Positions 1-6,170 of a stretch of 7,434 nt of DNA are shown piece after piece. A model generated the notes under the pieces. That model ran no database searches and had not been told where the DNA came from. It saw nothing but the letters and a program-made list of their open reading frames with translations. The stretch comes from Chloroflexota bacterium. GTDB lineage: Bacteria > Chloroflexota > Limnocylindria > Limnocylindrales > CSP1-4. The position numbers were made by a program, and so were the translations under genes. Where the stretch lies: positions 1 to 7,434 of the forward strand of contig JAJYMP010000689.1 in assembly GCA_021786915.1 (NCBI GenBank), given 5' to 3'. The number at the start of each line of letters is the position of its first letter. The first letter of the stretch is position 1.

Positions 1-1497
1 CGCCAGCTGTCCGACAACCTCCATCTTCTGGGACTGGCGGAGCTGCGCCTCGAGGTCGGCCTGCGACGCCCGGGCACGGAGGACGCTGACGCCGAAGGCG
101 AGGTCGGCGGCGAGCTCCTCGAGCAGGCGCGTCTCCTCCGGCGTGAAGGCGTCGGTCCGCTCCGAGAGGATGGAGATGACGCCGAACACGCGATCGTCCA
201 GGCCCGTGAGGGGCAGGGCGATGCTCGAGCGGTAGCTGCGCGCCAGTGCCGCCTCGCGCCAGGGCCCCCCTGCCGGCTCGGTGGCGTAGTCGCGGATGAC
301 CGCCATGCGACCCGTCCGGACCGCCGTGCCTGATGGACCTCGGCCCCGGGGCGCGTCGTCCCAGGTGATCCTGGCCTCGGCGAGGTACCCGCGGTCGTCG
401 CCGGCCGCGGCAACCGGCCGAACGCTCTTCGCCTCGTCGTGCTCCACCATGCCCACCCACGCCAACGGGTAGCCGGCGTCCTCGTGGACGATCCGGCAGA
501 TCTCGCCCAGCAGCGCGGCCTCGTCCTCGGCCCGGATCAGGGCCTCGTTGCACAGCGAGATCGCGCGGAGCTCGCGGTTCAGGCGCCGCAGCGACACCTG
601 CGCCTTGCGCATCTCGTCCTCGGCGCGGACCGCGCGATCGATCGGCTGGCGCACGCTGGCCACGAACATCGCGCGGTAGAGGTAGAGGTAGGCGATGACC
701 TTGTAGACGTGGCCGAGCAGGTTGAAGATGTCCGTGACGTCGGTGTAGAGCGTGAACGCGAGCTCGCCCTGCATCGAGATCGCGACCGCGGCGAACATGC
801 TCGTCGCGTCGTACTCCTCGCGGCCTCTCCGGGCCCGCACGAAGAACACGACCACCGGCAGGATCATGACGGCGTCGATCGCGTACTCGGCAGCCACCTT
901 GAATGCGGTGAGCCCCCGGCCCGCGACGAAGGTCCGCGGCCACCAGTCCTGGTGGTACAGCCCCGCCCAGATCACCGTCCCCGCAATCGCGAGGCCGATC
1001 GCGAGGATGGCATAGCGAACCCGCGGGTGCCGAAGCGGCTTCCAGGGCCGGACGGCTGCCACGAGGAATGCCAGCGCGACGATCAGTCGGGCGCTCAGCC
1101 AGAAGTTGATGGCCTTCTCCTGGCCCGCGGGCGTGACGAGGTCGGGCATGCCAACGAAGGACAGGAGGTGGACGAAGTCGATCAGGGCGGCCGTGAACAG
1201 GGCAGCGCCGAGGATCACGACGTTGCCCGCCCGGTCGCGCGCGTAGCCGGCCCAGGTGATCCCGAACACGAGCATCGCGGCCACGATCGACGCTGTCTCG
1301 AGCCCGATGTGGAGGGGCTCGTACGTGGCGGCGCCCGCGAACGGGTCGGCCACTGGCCAGCGCCACACCAGCACGAACAGGATGAACAGGCCGGCCACGA
1401 TGCCGATCGTCCGCCACAGCCTCGCCGTCTCGGCCGCGGACGCTGCGGCGCGCGGAATGGAGAGAGCGACACTGCGATTGGATGACGGCCAGGCCAT
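1..1497 (-). CDS. MASE3-GAF membrane sensor histidine kinase, N-terminal part (runs off left edge)
   Basis: This is a membrane-bound two-component sensor. I translated 499 in-frame codons from the ATG at 1497 to the window edge. Residues 1-30 are a short cytoplasmic lead. Residues about 31-285 hold about eight hydrophobic segments with the MASE3 look (HIGLETASIV near 63-72, DFVHLLSFVGM at 107-117, LYTDVTDIFNLLGHVYK at 250-266). Residues about 286-312 form a charged linker. Residues about 315-475 form a GAF domain (AWVGM, then SSIALPL and FGVISILSE). The last residues, LRQSQKMEVVGQLA, match the start of a HisKA helix that normally leads into the phospho-accepting histidine, which lies outside the window. 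The start is well fixed: an in-frame TGA lies at 1509-1507 and AGGTGAGG (1512-1505) sits 7 bases before the ATG. A TTG one codon upstream is the only alternative. The kinase core is inferred from the final residues; a receiver domain or another output cannot be excluded. The ligand is unknown. Confidence 0.88.
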   Translation of the reverse strand, partial: MAWPSSNRSVALSIPRAAASAAETARLWRTIGIVAGLFILFVLVWRWPVADPFAGAATYEPLHIGLETASIVAAMLVFGITWAGYARDRAGNVVILGAALFTAALIDFVHLLSFVGMPDLVTPAGQEKAINFWLSARLIVALAFLVAAVRPWKPLRHPRVRYAILAIGLAIAGTVIWAGLYHQDWWPRTFVAGRGLTAFKVAAEYAIDAVMILPVVVFFVRARRGREEYDATSMFAAVAISMQGELAFTLYTDVTDIFNLLGHVYKVIAYLYLYRAMFVASVRQPIDRAVRAEDEMRKAQVSLRRLNRELRAISLCNEALIRAEDEAALLGEICRIVHEDAGYPLAWVGMVEHDEAKSVRPVAAAGDDRGYLAEARITWDDAPRGRGPSGTAVRTGRMAVIRDYATEPAGGPWREAALARSYRSSIALPLTGLDDRVFGVISILSERTDAFTPEETRLLEELAADLAFGVSVLRARASQADLEAQLRQSQKMEVVGQLA

Positions 1498-1661
1498 CAA
1501 TGCGCCTCACCTGCAGGCCCCAGCCACCTGGAGGCAGGGGGTTGCACGGACAGCCCAGAGCATCGCCGCGGCCCCGCGAGTGTGCAATGGGCCGGAAGTA
1601 ACCTTGCCCGGCTTCGGCGGCGGTCCGCTCCGGATGGCTGCCGATCGTTCAGCCCGGCCAG

Positions 1662-1682
1662 CCCGGCCCTCTGTCGGCCGGG
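1662..1682 (-). terminator. second tandem stem-loop after the PLP enzyme gene
   Basis: CCCGGCC and GGCCGGG form a perfect 7-bp stem around a 7-base loop. It shares its edge base with the hairpin at 1682-1701, giving two stems in a row between the PLP enzyme gene and the sensor kinase gene. The pair probably ends transcription from the PLP gene before the kinase; no T-run follows either stem. In the rest of the gap (1498-1661) I see the kinase ribosome binding site and no convincing promoter. Confidence 0.4.
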
Positions 1683-1701
1683 GCAGACCCCGCTGTCTGC
1701 C
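1682..1701 (-). terminator. stem-loop just after the PLP enzyme gene
   Basis: The arms GGCAGAC and GTCTGCC are perfectly complementary over 7 bp with a 6-base loop, and the stem begins three bases after the stop codon of the minus-strand gene at 1704-2969. There is no U-rich tail, so an intrinsic terminator of the standard kind is not shown; in high-GC genomes such tail-less hairpins are often placed at gene ends. A second hairpin (1662-1682) follows directly. Confidence 0.5.
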
Positions 1702-1703
1702 TC

Positions 1704-2969
1704 TCAGCCGCCCATGGCGATGCCGTGCAGCTCGGCGAGCAGCCGGTCCACCTCGTCGGAGGTGTTGTAGTGGGTGAGCCCGATCCGCAGGACGCCCTCC
1801 GGCTGGAGGCCGAGCCGCTCCACCGGGCCGACAGCGTAGAAGTCGCCCCACCAGGTGGCAATCCCCCGCTCGCCCAGTGCGCTGGCCGCCGCCTCGGGCG
1901 TTGTGCGCGCGAAGGTGATCGCCGCGGTCGGGGTGCGCTCCTCCATGCGCGCCCGCTCGGTGATGCCCCAGACCCGGACGCCCGGGATCGCCTCGAGCCC
2001 GTCGAGCAGCCGGGAGAAGAGGTTCATCTCGTAGGCGCGGATCGCAGCCATGCCGGCGTGCGCGTCGCGGCGGCGGCCCGCGGCCATCGTCGAGAACCGT
2101 GCCTCGTGCTCCGAGCCGTACGCCCGCCCGACCCCCGCCAGGTACTCGACCGCCGCACGGGCGCCCGCGTAGCCCTCGAAGTTGCCCGTGCCGGTCTCGA
2201 ACCGGTCACTGGCGGGGCGCAGCTTGTACGTCGGCAGGGCGTCGAGCGCCTCCGCCCGGCCATAGAGCACCCCGACATGCGGCCCGAAGAACTTGTACGC
2301 CGAGCAGGCGAGGAAGTCCGTGGCGACCGCCTGGACGTCGATCGGCAGGTGCGGCGCGGCGTGCACCGCGTCGACGTAGGTGAGCGCGCCGGCCTCGTGC
2401 GCGCGGCGGACCATCTCGGCGACCGGGTTGATCGTGCCGAAGGCGTTCGACGCCCAGCCGAACGCCACCAGCCTCGGGCGCCCGTGGAGCAGGACGTCGA
2501 AGGCCTCGAGGTCGAGCGTCACGTCGTCGGGGCGGATGGGCACGGCGCGGACGGTGATCCCGCGGTCGGCCGCTGCCGAGCGCCACGGCCCCACGTTCGC
2601 CTCGTGGTCGAGCCCCGACACCACGATCTCGTCCCCCGGGTGCATCGCCGCGGTGAGCGAGCGCGCCACGTGCATCGTGAGCGTGGTCATGTTGGCGCCC
2701 AGCTTGATCTCCGACGCATCGGCCGCGTTGAGCAGGTCGGCCAGTGCCGCGTGGGCGTCGGCGACGAGCGCGTCGCTGCGCTGCGAGGTCAGGAAGGGGC
2801 CGTCGTGGTTGGCGTTCGACGCGCGGTAGTAGTGGCTCACCGCCTCGATGACGCTGTCGGGGACCTGGGTGCCGCCCGGACCGTCGAACAGGGCGATCGG
2901 ACGCCCGTCCTGCTCGATCGCGAGGGCGGGGAATCGGGCGCGCAGGGCGGCGACGTCGAAGGCGGGCAT
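1704..2969 (-). CDS. cysteine desulfurase-like PLP enzyme (VC1184 family, aminotransferase class V), no catalytic Cys
   Basis: A 421-residue fold-type I PLP enzyme of aminotransferase class V, closest by motif to the cysteine desulfurase-like VC1184 family. Visible sites: D-H-E-A-N at 121-125 with the ring-stacking His122, Y-V-D-A-V-H at 198-203 with Asp200 for the pyridine nitrogen, and S-A-Y-K-F-F-G-P at 223-230 with Lys226 as the Schiff-base lysine. RIGLTHYNT at 395-403 near the C-terminus holds the probable carboxylate-binding arginine. SufS and NifS enzymes carry a persulfide-forming cysteine in a loop before this; here the matching stretch GIATWWGDFYA (369-379) has none. The only cysteine is Cys222, four residues before the lysine. 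Sulfur transfer by the SufS mechanism is therefore unlikely, and the true substrate is unknown. The start is supported by AGAGG (2983-2979) 9 bases upstream. No suf or isc genes are adjacent. It appears to be transcribed alone. Confidence 0.9.
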   Translation of the reverse strand: MPAFDVAALRARFPALAIEQDGRPIALFDGPGGTQVPDSVIEAVSHYYRASNANHDGPFLTSQRSDALVADAHAALADLLNAADASEIKLGANMTTLTMHVARSLTAAMHPGDEIVVSGLDHEANVGPWRSAAADRGITVRAVPIRPDDVTLDLEAFDVLLHGRPRLVAFGWASNAFGTINPVAEMVRRAHEAGALTYVDAVHAAPHLPIDVQAVATDFLACSAYKFFGPHVGVLYGRAEALDALPTYKLRPASDRFETGTGNFEGYAGARAAVEYLAGVGRAYGSEHEARFSTMAAGRRRDAHAGMAAIRAYEMNLFSRLLDGLEAIPGVRVWGITERARMEERTPTAAITFARTTPEAAASALGERGIATWWGDFYAVGPVERLGLQPEGVLRIGLTHYNTSDEVDRLLAELHGIAMGG

Positions 2970-2999
2970 GGGCGGGAACCTCTGCTGGCGGGTCCGGCG

Positions 3000-3005
3000 A
3001 TGCTA
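3000..3005 (-). promoter_or_regulatory. -10-like box TAGCAT for the PLP enzyme gene
   Basis: On the minus strand CGCTAGCATCG holds TAGCAT (4 of 6 matches to TATAAT), about 30 bases before the start codon and upstream of the ribosome binding site. No good -35 box lies 17-18 bases further upstream; instead that place is occupied by the palindrome at 3018-3038. The same hexamer serves in the better-supported iron permease promoter at 6141-6170. Confidence 0.4.
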
Positions 3006-3017
3006 GCGCGGGTGGGT

Positions 3018-3038
3018 GGTCCCGCGGAGCGCGGAACC
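3018..3038. promoter_or_regulatory. 21-bp near-palindrome upstream of the PLP enzyme gene (possible operator)
   Basis: GGTCCCGCG and CGCGGAACC flank a 3-base centre, and 8 of 9 base pairs match. It covers the spot where a -35 box would be expected relative to TAGCAT at 3005-3000, so a regulator bound here could act on the gene at 1704-2969. It could also be a chance GC-rich inverted repeat or an RNA hairpin, since the loop is short. Confidence 0.35.
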
Positions 3039-3108
3039 GGCCAGCAGCGCCGGGCCGCTCCGTGGCCGCCGCCTGCAGCCAGCCGACGCCGGTCGAGCCG
3101 GACAGCGA

Positions 3109-3140
3109 GACGCCCCGGCACGGGACGGTGCTGGGGCGTC
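3109..3140 (-). terminator. 13-bp stem-loop downstream of yceI
   Basis: GACGCCCCGGCAC and GTGCTGGGGCGTC pair at 12 of 13 positions around a 6-base loop; the odd pair is G-T on the plus strand and A-C on the minus strand. It lies 56 bases past the yceI stop and about 140 bases before the PLP enzyme start, where a terminator is expected. There is no T-run on either side. I see no gene in 2970-3196. Confidence 0.5.
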
Positions 3141-3196
3141 GGGCGCGAGTGGGGCAGCGATCCTCGGACGCGGACGCGGCCGCCATCGGGCGGGGA

Positions 3197-3778
3197 TCAG
3201 GCGGTGGCGGCAGCCTGGGGCGTCCCGGCGTCCTCGGGCGCAACGGCCGGGGCCTCCTCGGCCGCGACGTCGATCTCGATCTTGATGTCCTTGCCGACCA
3301 GCCAGCCGCCGCTCTCGAGGGCGACGTTCCAGGTCAGGCCGAACTCCTCGCGGTTGATCTTGCCGGTGGCGTGGAACCCCACGTGCTGCGTGCCGTTCAT
3401 CGCGGCGTACAGGCCCAGGTACTCGACCTCGAACGTGACGGGCCTCGTCACGTCCTTGATCGTCAGGTCGCCGGTGACCAGATAGTCGTTGCCGCCCTTC
3501 GCCTCGATCTTGGTGGAGGTGAACGCCATCGTCGGGTAGTGCTCGACGTCGAAGAAGTCAGCGGAGCGCAGGTGGCCGTCGCGCTGCTCGGAGCCGGTGC
3601 TGATGGTGGCGACGTCAACTGTGAACGTGCCTGACGAGGCCGTGGGGTTCTCGATGTCGAGGCTGAGGGTGCCGTCCACGCCCGCGAACAGGCCGCGGAC
3701 TGTGGTCACCATCATGTGCTTGGTCGCAAAGACGACGTCGGTGTGCGCCTTGTCCAGGGTGAAGGTCTTGGTCGCCAT
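3197..3778 (-). CDS. YceI family lipid/isoprenoid-binding protein, cytoplasmic form
   Basis: A 193-residue YceI-like protein. The family forms an eight-stranded lipocalin-like barrel that binds long polyisoprenoid chains. Visible family features: LDKAHTDVVFATKHMMVTTV at 8-27, the RDGHLRSADFFDVEHYPTMAF stretch at 66-86, the LTIKDVTRPVTFEV strand at 105-118, and the INREEFGLTW turn at 141-150. The barrel ends near 171 and is followed by an Ala/Pro/Glu-rich tail of about 22 residues. No signal peptide is present, so it is likely cytoplasmic, unlike E. coli YceI. I chose the ATG at 3778: the longer in-frame ATG at 3838 lies inside the predicted -10 box and adds 20 residues outside the barrel. GGAG (3793-3790) lies 11 bases before the chosen start. 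It is divergent from marR with shared control sites (3823-3863), which suggests MarR control. The family assignment is firm; the ligand and the physiological role here are not known. Confidence 0.93.
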   Translation of the reverse strand: MATKTFTLDKAHTDVVFATKHMMVTTVRGLFAGVDGTLSLDIENPTASSGTFTVDVATISTGSEQRDGHLRSADFFDVEHYPTMAFTSTKIEAKGGNDYLVTGDLTIKDVTRPVTFEVEYLGLYAAMNGTQHVGFHATGKINREEFGLTWNVALESGGWLVGKDIKIEIDVAAEEAPAVAPEDAGTPQAAATA

Positions 3779-3822
3779 GGTCGCGGGGTCTCCAGTGCGG
3801 CGTGACGCGCCGCTGTATTTGT

Positions 3823-3834
3823 TTGACGCAGCAA
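3823..3834. promoter_or_regulatory. MarR operator candidate, site B (TTG-N6-CAA)
   Basis: TTG-ACGCAG-CAA has the same half-sites and spacing as site A, with the centre 29 bp away (a little under three helical turns). The left half is part of the marR -35 box; the right end touches the yceI -10 box. CAACCAT is also directly repeated at 3832-3838 and 3861-3867. Confidence 0.45.
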
Positions 3835-3852
3835 CCATACTTCCCTTCTAGT
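3823..3852 (+). promoter_or_regulatory. promoter of marR-DUF72
   Basis: TTGACG (3823-3828, 5 of 6) and TCTAGT (3847-3852, 4 of 6) are 18 bases apart. Transcription would start near 3860, about 33 bases before the marR ATG. It lies almost entirely over the divergent yceI promoter, so the two promoters cannot easily be occupied at once. Confidence 0.5.
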
Positions 3853-3863
3853 TGCATTGTCAA
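3834..3863 (-). promoter_or_regulatory. promoter of yceI
   Basis: On the minus strand TTGACA (3863-3858, full match to the sigma-70 -35 box) is followed after 18 bases by TATGGT (3839-3834, 4 of 6). Transcription would start near 3827, leaving an untranslated leader of about 50 bases before the ATG at 3778. It overlaps the marR promoter on the other strand. Confidence 0.6.
3852..3863. promoter_or_regulatory. MarR operator candidate, site A (TTG-N6-CAA)
   Basis: GTTG-CATTGT-CAAC is an inverted repeat with 4-bp arms (3851-3864). Its right half lies in the yceI -35 box and its left edge touches the marR -10 box. MarR dimers commonly bind such short palindromes in the intergenic region beside their own gene. 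Assignment to this MarR is inference. Confidence 0.5.
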
Positions 3864-3892
3864 CCATGTCGTGGCGGGTGTAGGATGCCGCC

Positions 3893-4438
3893 ATGACGTC
3901 GCTGTCAGCACAAGAGACGCTGCCCCAGGCACCTCCCGTACGTCGGTCGTCCGCAGCGGGCGACCCGACGCTCGACGTGTGGCGTGCCTTCATCCAGACC
4001 CACGCCCGGCTGATCCACAAGCTCGACGAGGAGCTGCAGGCAGCGCACAGCCTCTCCCTCGCCGAGTACGACGCGCTGATCCAGTTGGTCAACGCGCCGG
4101 ACCGGCGCCTCCGGATGAGCGCGCTCGCGGAACGCGTCCTGCTCTCGCGGAGCGGGATCACCCGCCTCGTCGACCGGCTCGAGGCCGGCGGCATGGTCGA
4201 GCGGTTCGCCTGCCCCACCGACGCCCGCGGTTCGATGGCCTCGATCACCCACCTCGGCGTCGCGCGGCTGCGGGCTGCCTCCAAGACGCACCTCGACGGC
4301 GTGCGACGATACTTCCTCGACGTCGTCGCCGCGGACGACCAGGCGGTCATGCAGCGCTCGCTGGAGCGGGTGGCGAACGGGCTCACCGGTCGCGACATCA
4401 CGGCGGACAGCGTGTGCAGCTCCACGGTGGAAGCCTGA
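3893..4438 (+). CDS. MarR family transcriptional regulator
   Basis: A 181-residue MarR-type winged-helix dimer. Residues 1-25 are a low-complexity lead. A long first helix runs from about 27 to 51 (VWRAFIQTHARLIHKLDEEL). The winged helix-turn-helix spans about 55-125: the stretch MSALAERVLLSRSGITRLVD at 75-94 contains the helix-turn-helix, with SRSGITRLVDRLE as recognition helix, and the wing is CPTDARGSMASITHLG at 107-122. The C-terminal helices at about 123-163 complete the dimer interface. The wing has D-A-R-G-S in place of the more usual D-R-R, so the minor-groove contact may differ. AGGA (3882-3885) lies 7 bases before the ATG. The gene is divergent from yceI and probably represses itself and yceI through the sites at 3823-3863. 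The DUF72 gene starts at or within its 3' end. The signal it senses is unknown; a ligand or oxidation at Cys107 are both possible. Confidence 0.93.
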   Translation: MTSLSAQETLPQAPPVRRSSAAGDPTLDVWRAFIQTHARLIHKLDEELQAAHSLSLAEYDALIQLVNAPDRRLRMSALAERVLLSRSGITRLVDRLEAGGMVERFACPTDARGSMASITHLGVARLRAASKTHLDGVRRYFLDVVAADDQAVMQRSLERVANGLTGRDITADSVCSSTVEA

Positions 4439-5181
4439 CGAGCGGTCGCGCGGCCCGCGGCCGGGTGCTCGCGGGCACGAGCGGCTTCGCCTATGGGGGC
4501 TGGTCGCCGCAGTTCTACCCGCGCGAGGTCAAGCCCGGCGGTCGCCTCGCCCACTACGCCTCGCGACTGGCCGCCTGCGAACTCAACGGCACGTTCTATG
4601 CGCGCCCCACCCCGGAGCGCCTCGACGCCTGGGCGACGGCCGTCCCGCCCGACTTCCGATTCGTCGTGAAGGGGCAGCGCGGCGGATCGATCCGGGCGCT
4701 GTACGCCTCACCCGACGAGTCGGTGCCGTGGCTGACCGAGCACCTGCCGCGCCTCGGAGAGCGGCTGGGCGCCATGCTGTTCCGCATCCCGTCCAAGGTG
4801 GCCCGCAACGAGCAGCGGCTGGCGGGCGTGCTCGGCGCCTGGCCGTGGGCCGTGCCCCTGGTCGTGGAGGCGCAGCACCCGTCGTGGCACGTGGACGAGA
4901 CGTTCGCCGCGCTCCGCGACGCCGGCGCCGTGCTGTGCACGACCGATCTCGACGAGGAGCAGACGCCGGACATCCGCCGAACCGGCCCATTCCTGTACCT
5001 GCGCCTCCGGCGGCACGTCTACAGCGACGGGGATCTCGACGGCTGGGCGCGACGCCTCGTCCCGTTCCTCGACGATGGCCTGGACGCATACGTCATGTTC
5101 CGCCACGACGAGGACGGCTCGGGGGCGCTGATGGCCGAGGGCTTCGCGGCGCGCGTGGAGCGGGTGCGCGCCACCGGCTGA
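4414..5181 (+). CDS. DUF72 family protein (YecE-like TIM barrel)
   Basis: A 255-residue DUF72 protein if read from the GTG at 4414. Family marks: GTSGFAYGGWSPQFYP at 21-36, the CELNGTFYARPT stretch at 55-66, FRFVVKGQRG at 81-90, MLFRIPSKVARN at 121-132, VVEAQHPSW at 150-158, and FLYLRLRRHVYSD at 193-205, ending with a segment holding FRHDEDGSGAL at 229-239. The family folds as a TIM barrel; no reaction is established. Length fits the family. The start is uncertain. GTG 4414 has GGCGGA (4402-4407) 6 bases upstream and overlaps marR by 25 bases. GTG 4465 would begin right at the first strand (238 residues) but has no clear ribosome binding site. No in-frame ATG lies close upstream. Either way it shares the marR transcript and is probably translationally coupled. 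Its stop converges on the permease stop 18 bases away. Confidence 0.87.
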   Translation: MQLHGGSLTSGRAARGRVLAGTSGFAYGGWSPQFYPREVKPGGRLAHYASRLAACELNGTFYARPTPERLDAWATAVPPDFRFVVKGQRGGSIRALYASPDESVPWLTEHLPRLGERLGAMLFRIPSKVARNEQRLAGVLGAWPWAVPLVVEAQHPSWHVDETFAALRDAGAVLCTTDLDEEQTPDIRRTGPFLYLRLRRHVYSDGDLDGWARRLVPFLDDGLDAYVMFRHDEDGSGALMAEGFAARVERVRATG

Positions 5182-5199
5182 GGCCCGCGAGCTGCCGGG

Positions 5200-6077
5200 T
5201 CAGACGACCCGCTCGAGCGGGACGGCGGGGGCCGGCACGCGGCGCGGCGCGATCGGCCGGAGGTACAGCGTCAGCACGAGGCCCACGTAGGCGGCCCAGG
5301 CGGCGAGCATCACGAGCTCGGGCCGGGAGTTGTAGCCGACGAGCGCGCGGAGCAGCTGCCCCACGTGGGCACCCCGCTCATCGCCTCGTGCGGGAGGGCG
5401 GCGGACAGGTCGAACACCGGAATCGTGCCGACGCCGATCCAGCCGATCTCGACCAGCTCGTGGATCGCGGAGGCAAGCAGCCCGGCGGCGATGAAGACCA
5501 GGGCGACGCCCGTCCAGCGGAAGAACGAGCGCAGGTTGATCCGCGACGCGCCCCGGTACATCGCGGCGCCGATCGCCGCCGCGATCAACATTCCCGCCAG
5601 CGCCCCAACCAGGACGCCCGCGGCGCCCGCCTGCGCCGACGCCGCCTGCCCGACGAGGAACAGCGCAGTCTCGAGCCCCTCGCGGATGACGGACACGAAC
5701 GCGAGCACGGCGAGACCCGTCGCGGACCCATCCGCGAGCGCCCGGCCGAGGGCAGCCTGGAGCTGATCGCGGATCCCGGCCGATGTGCGCCGCATCCAGA
5801 ACAGCATCCACGTGACCACCCCGGCGGCGAGCAGCATCGCGCCCGCCTCGAACAGCTGCTCGTACGGAGACGGGAGCGCGCCGACGGTGACGAACAGCGT
5901 CACGCCGGCCGCCACGCTGACGAGGATCGCGGCGGCCGTGCCCAGCCAGACACGCCCGAAGGCACGGCGATTCCCAGTCCGCGCCAGGTAGGACAGGATG
6001 ATCGAGATGATCAGCGCGGCCTCGACGCCTTCGCGGAGACCGGTGAGCAGGCCGGAGGTGAGGGACCCGACGTCCAA
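5200..6077 (-). CDS. FTR1 family iron permease (EfeU-like), split by a one-base frameshift
   Basis: A seven-helix ferric/ferrous iron permease. Both iron-binding R-E-x-x-E motifs are present: REGVE at 15-19 and REGLE at 132-136, each in a hydrophobic helix. Further helices run at about 43-65, 75-95, 152-174, 188-207 and, in the other frame, about 255-272. The first frame stays FTR1-like to HEAMSG (230-235) and then turns into unrelated sequence stopping at 5310. The next frame picks up with VGQLLRALVGYNSRPEL, the expected C-terminal loop, plus a last helix ending at 5200. One added base at the G-run 5375-5372 (minus strand) joins the two into 292 residues, normal for the family. So this is either a sequence error, a recent mutation, or less likely recoding. 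The start is a TTG at 6077 with GGAG (6089-6086) 8 bases before it; no in-frame ATG fits. No efeO or efeB neighbour is visible. Confidence 0.85.
5359..5375 (-). other. frameshift site in the iron permease gene
   Basis: On the minus strand a GGGG run (5375-5372) and another (5362-5359) flank CACGTG, so the site is nearly a palindrome (TGCCC-CACGTG-GGCA with one extra C on the plus strand). GC-rich hairpins beside homopolymers are typical places for a lost base in sequencing and for slippage in replication. The reading frame must gain one base between residues 235 and about 239 to restore the family sequence. Confidence 0.7.
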
Positions 6078-6140
6078 GGTGCTGGCTCCATGGGGACGCT
6101 GACGGCAGGCCGGGCCTGCTGGGCGGAGCGCGACGGGCGG

Positions 6141-6170
6141 ATGCTACGACGCCCTTCTTCCTCCCGTCAA
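6141..6170 (-). promoter_or_regulatory. promoter of the iron permease gene
   Basis: On the minus strand TTGACG (6170-6165, 5 of 6) is followed after 18 bases by TAGCAT (6146-6141, 4 of 6). Transcription would start near 6134 and leave a leader of about 57 bases before the TTG start at 6077. This places the permease on its own transcript, separate from the pyruvate dehydrogenase gene. Confidence 0.55.

Noticed and set aside
439..1485. Long plus-strand open frame of 348 codons opposite the sensor kinase
   Set aside because: Its product is rich in Arg, His, Asp and Gly with no domain, as expected from the antisense of a high-GC gene; the minus strand encodes clear MASE3 and GAF sequence.
1565..1600. 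Possible sensor kinase promoter with TTGCAC as -35 box on the minus strand
   Set aside because: The -10 position 17-18 bases on reads GATGCT or ATGCTC, too weak to call.
1725..3485. Plus-strand open frame of 586 codons across the PLP enzyme and yceI
   Set aside because: It is antisense to two recognised genes and their gap, and has no recognisable motif. Such frames arise from GC-rich third positions.
3779..3838. Upstream ATG at 3838 giving yceI 20 more residues
   Set aside because: The codon lies in the predicted -10 box, and the added residues are not hydrophobic and precede the normal YceI start; an AAGGGA-like sequence upstream seems accidental.
3802..4413. Extended N-terminus for the DUF72 frame starting at ATG 3802
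   Set aside because: It would run over the marR promoter and the whole marR gene in another frame, and its residues are Arg/Ala-rich with no family match.
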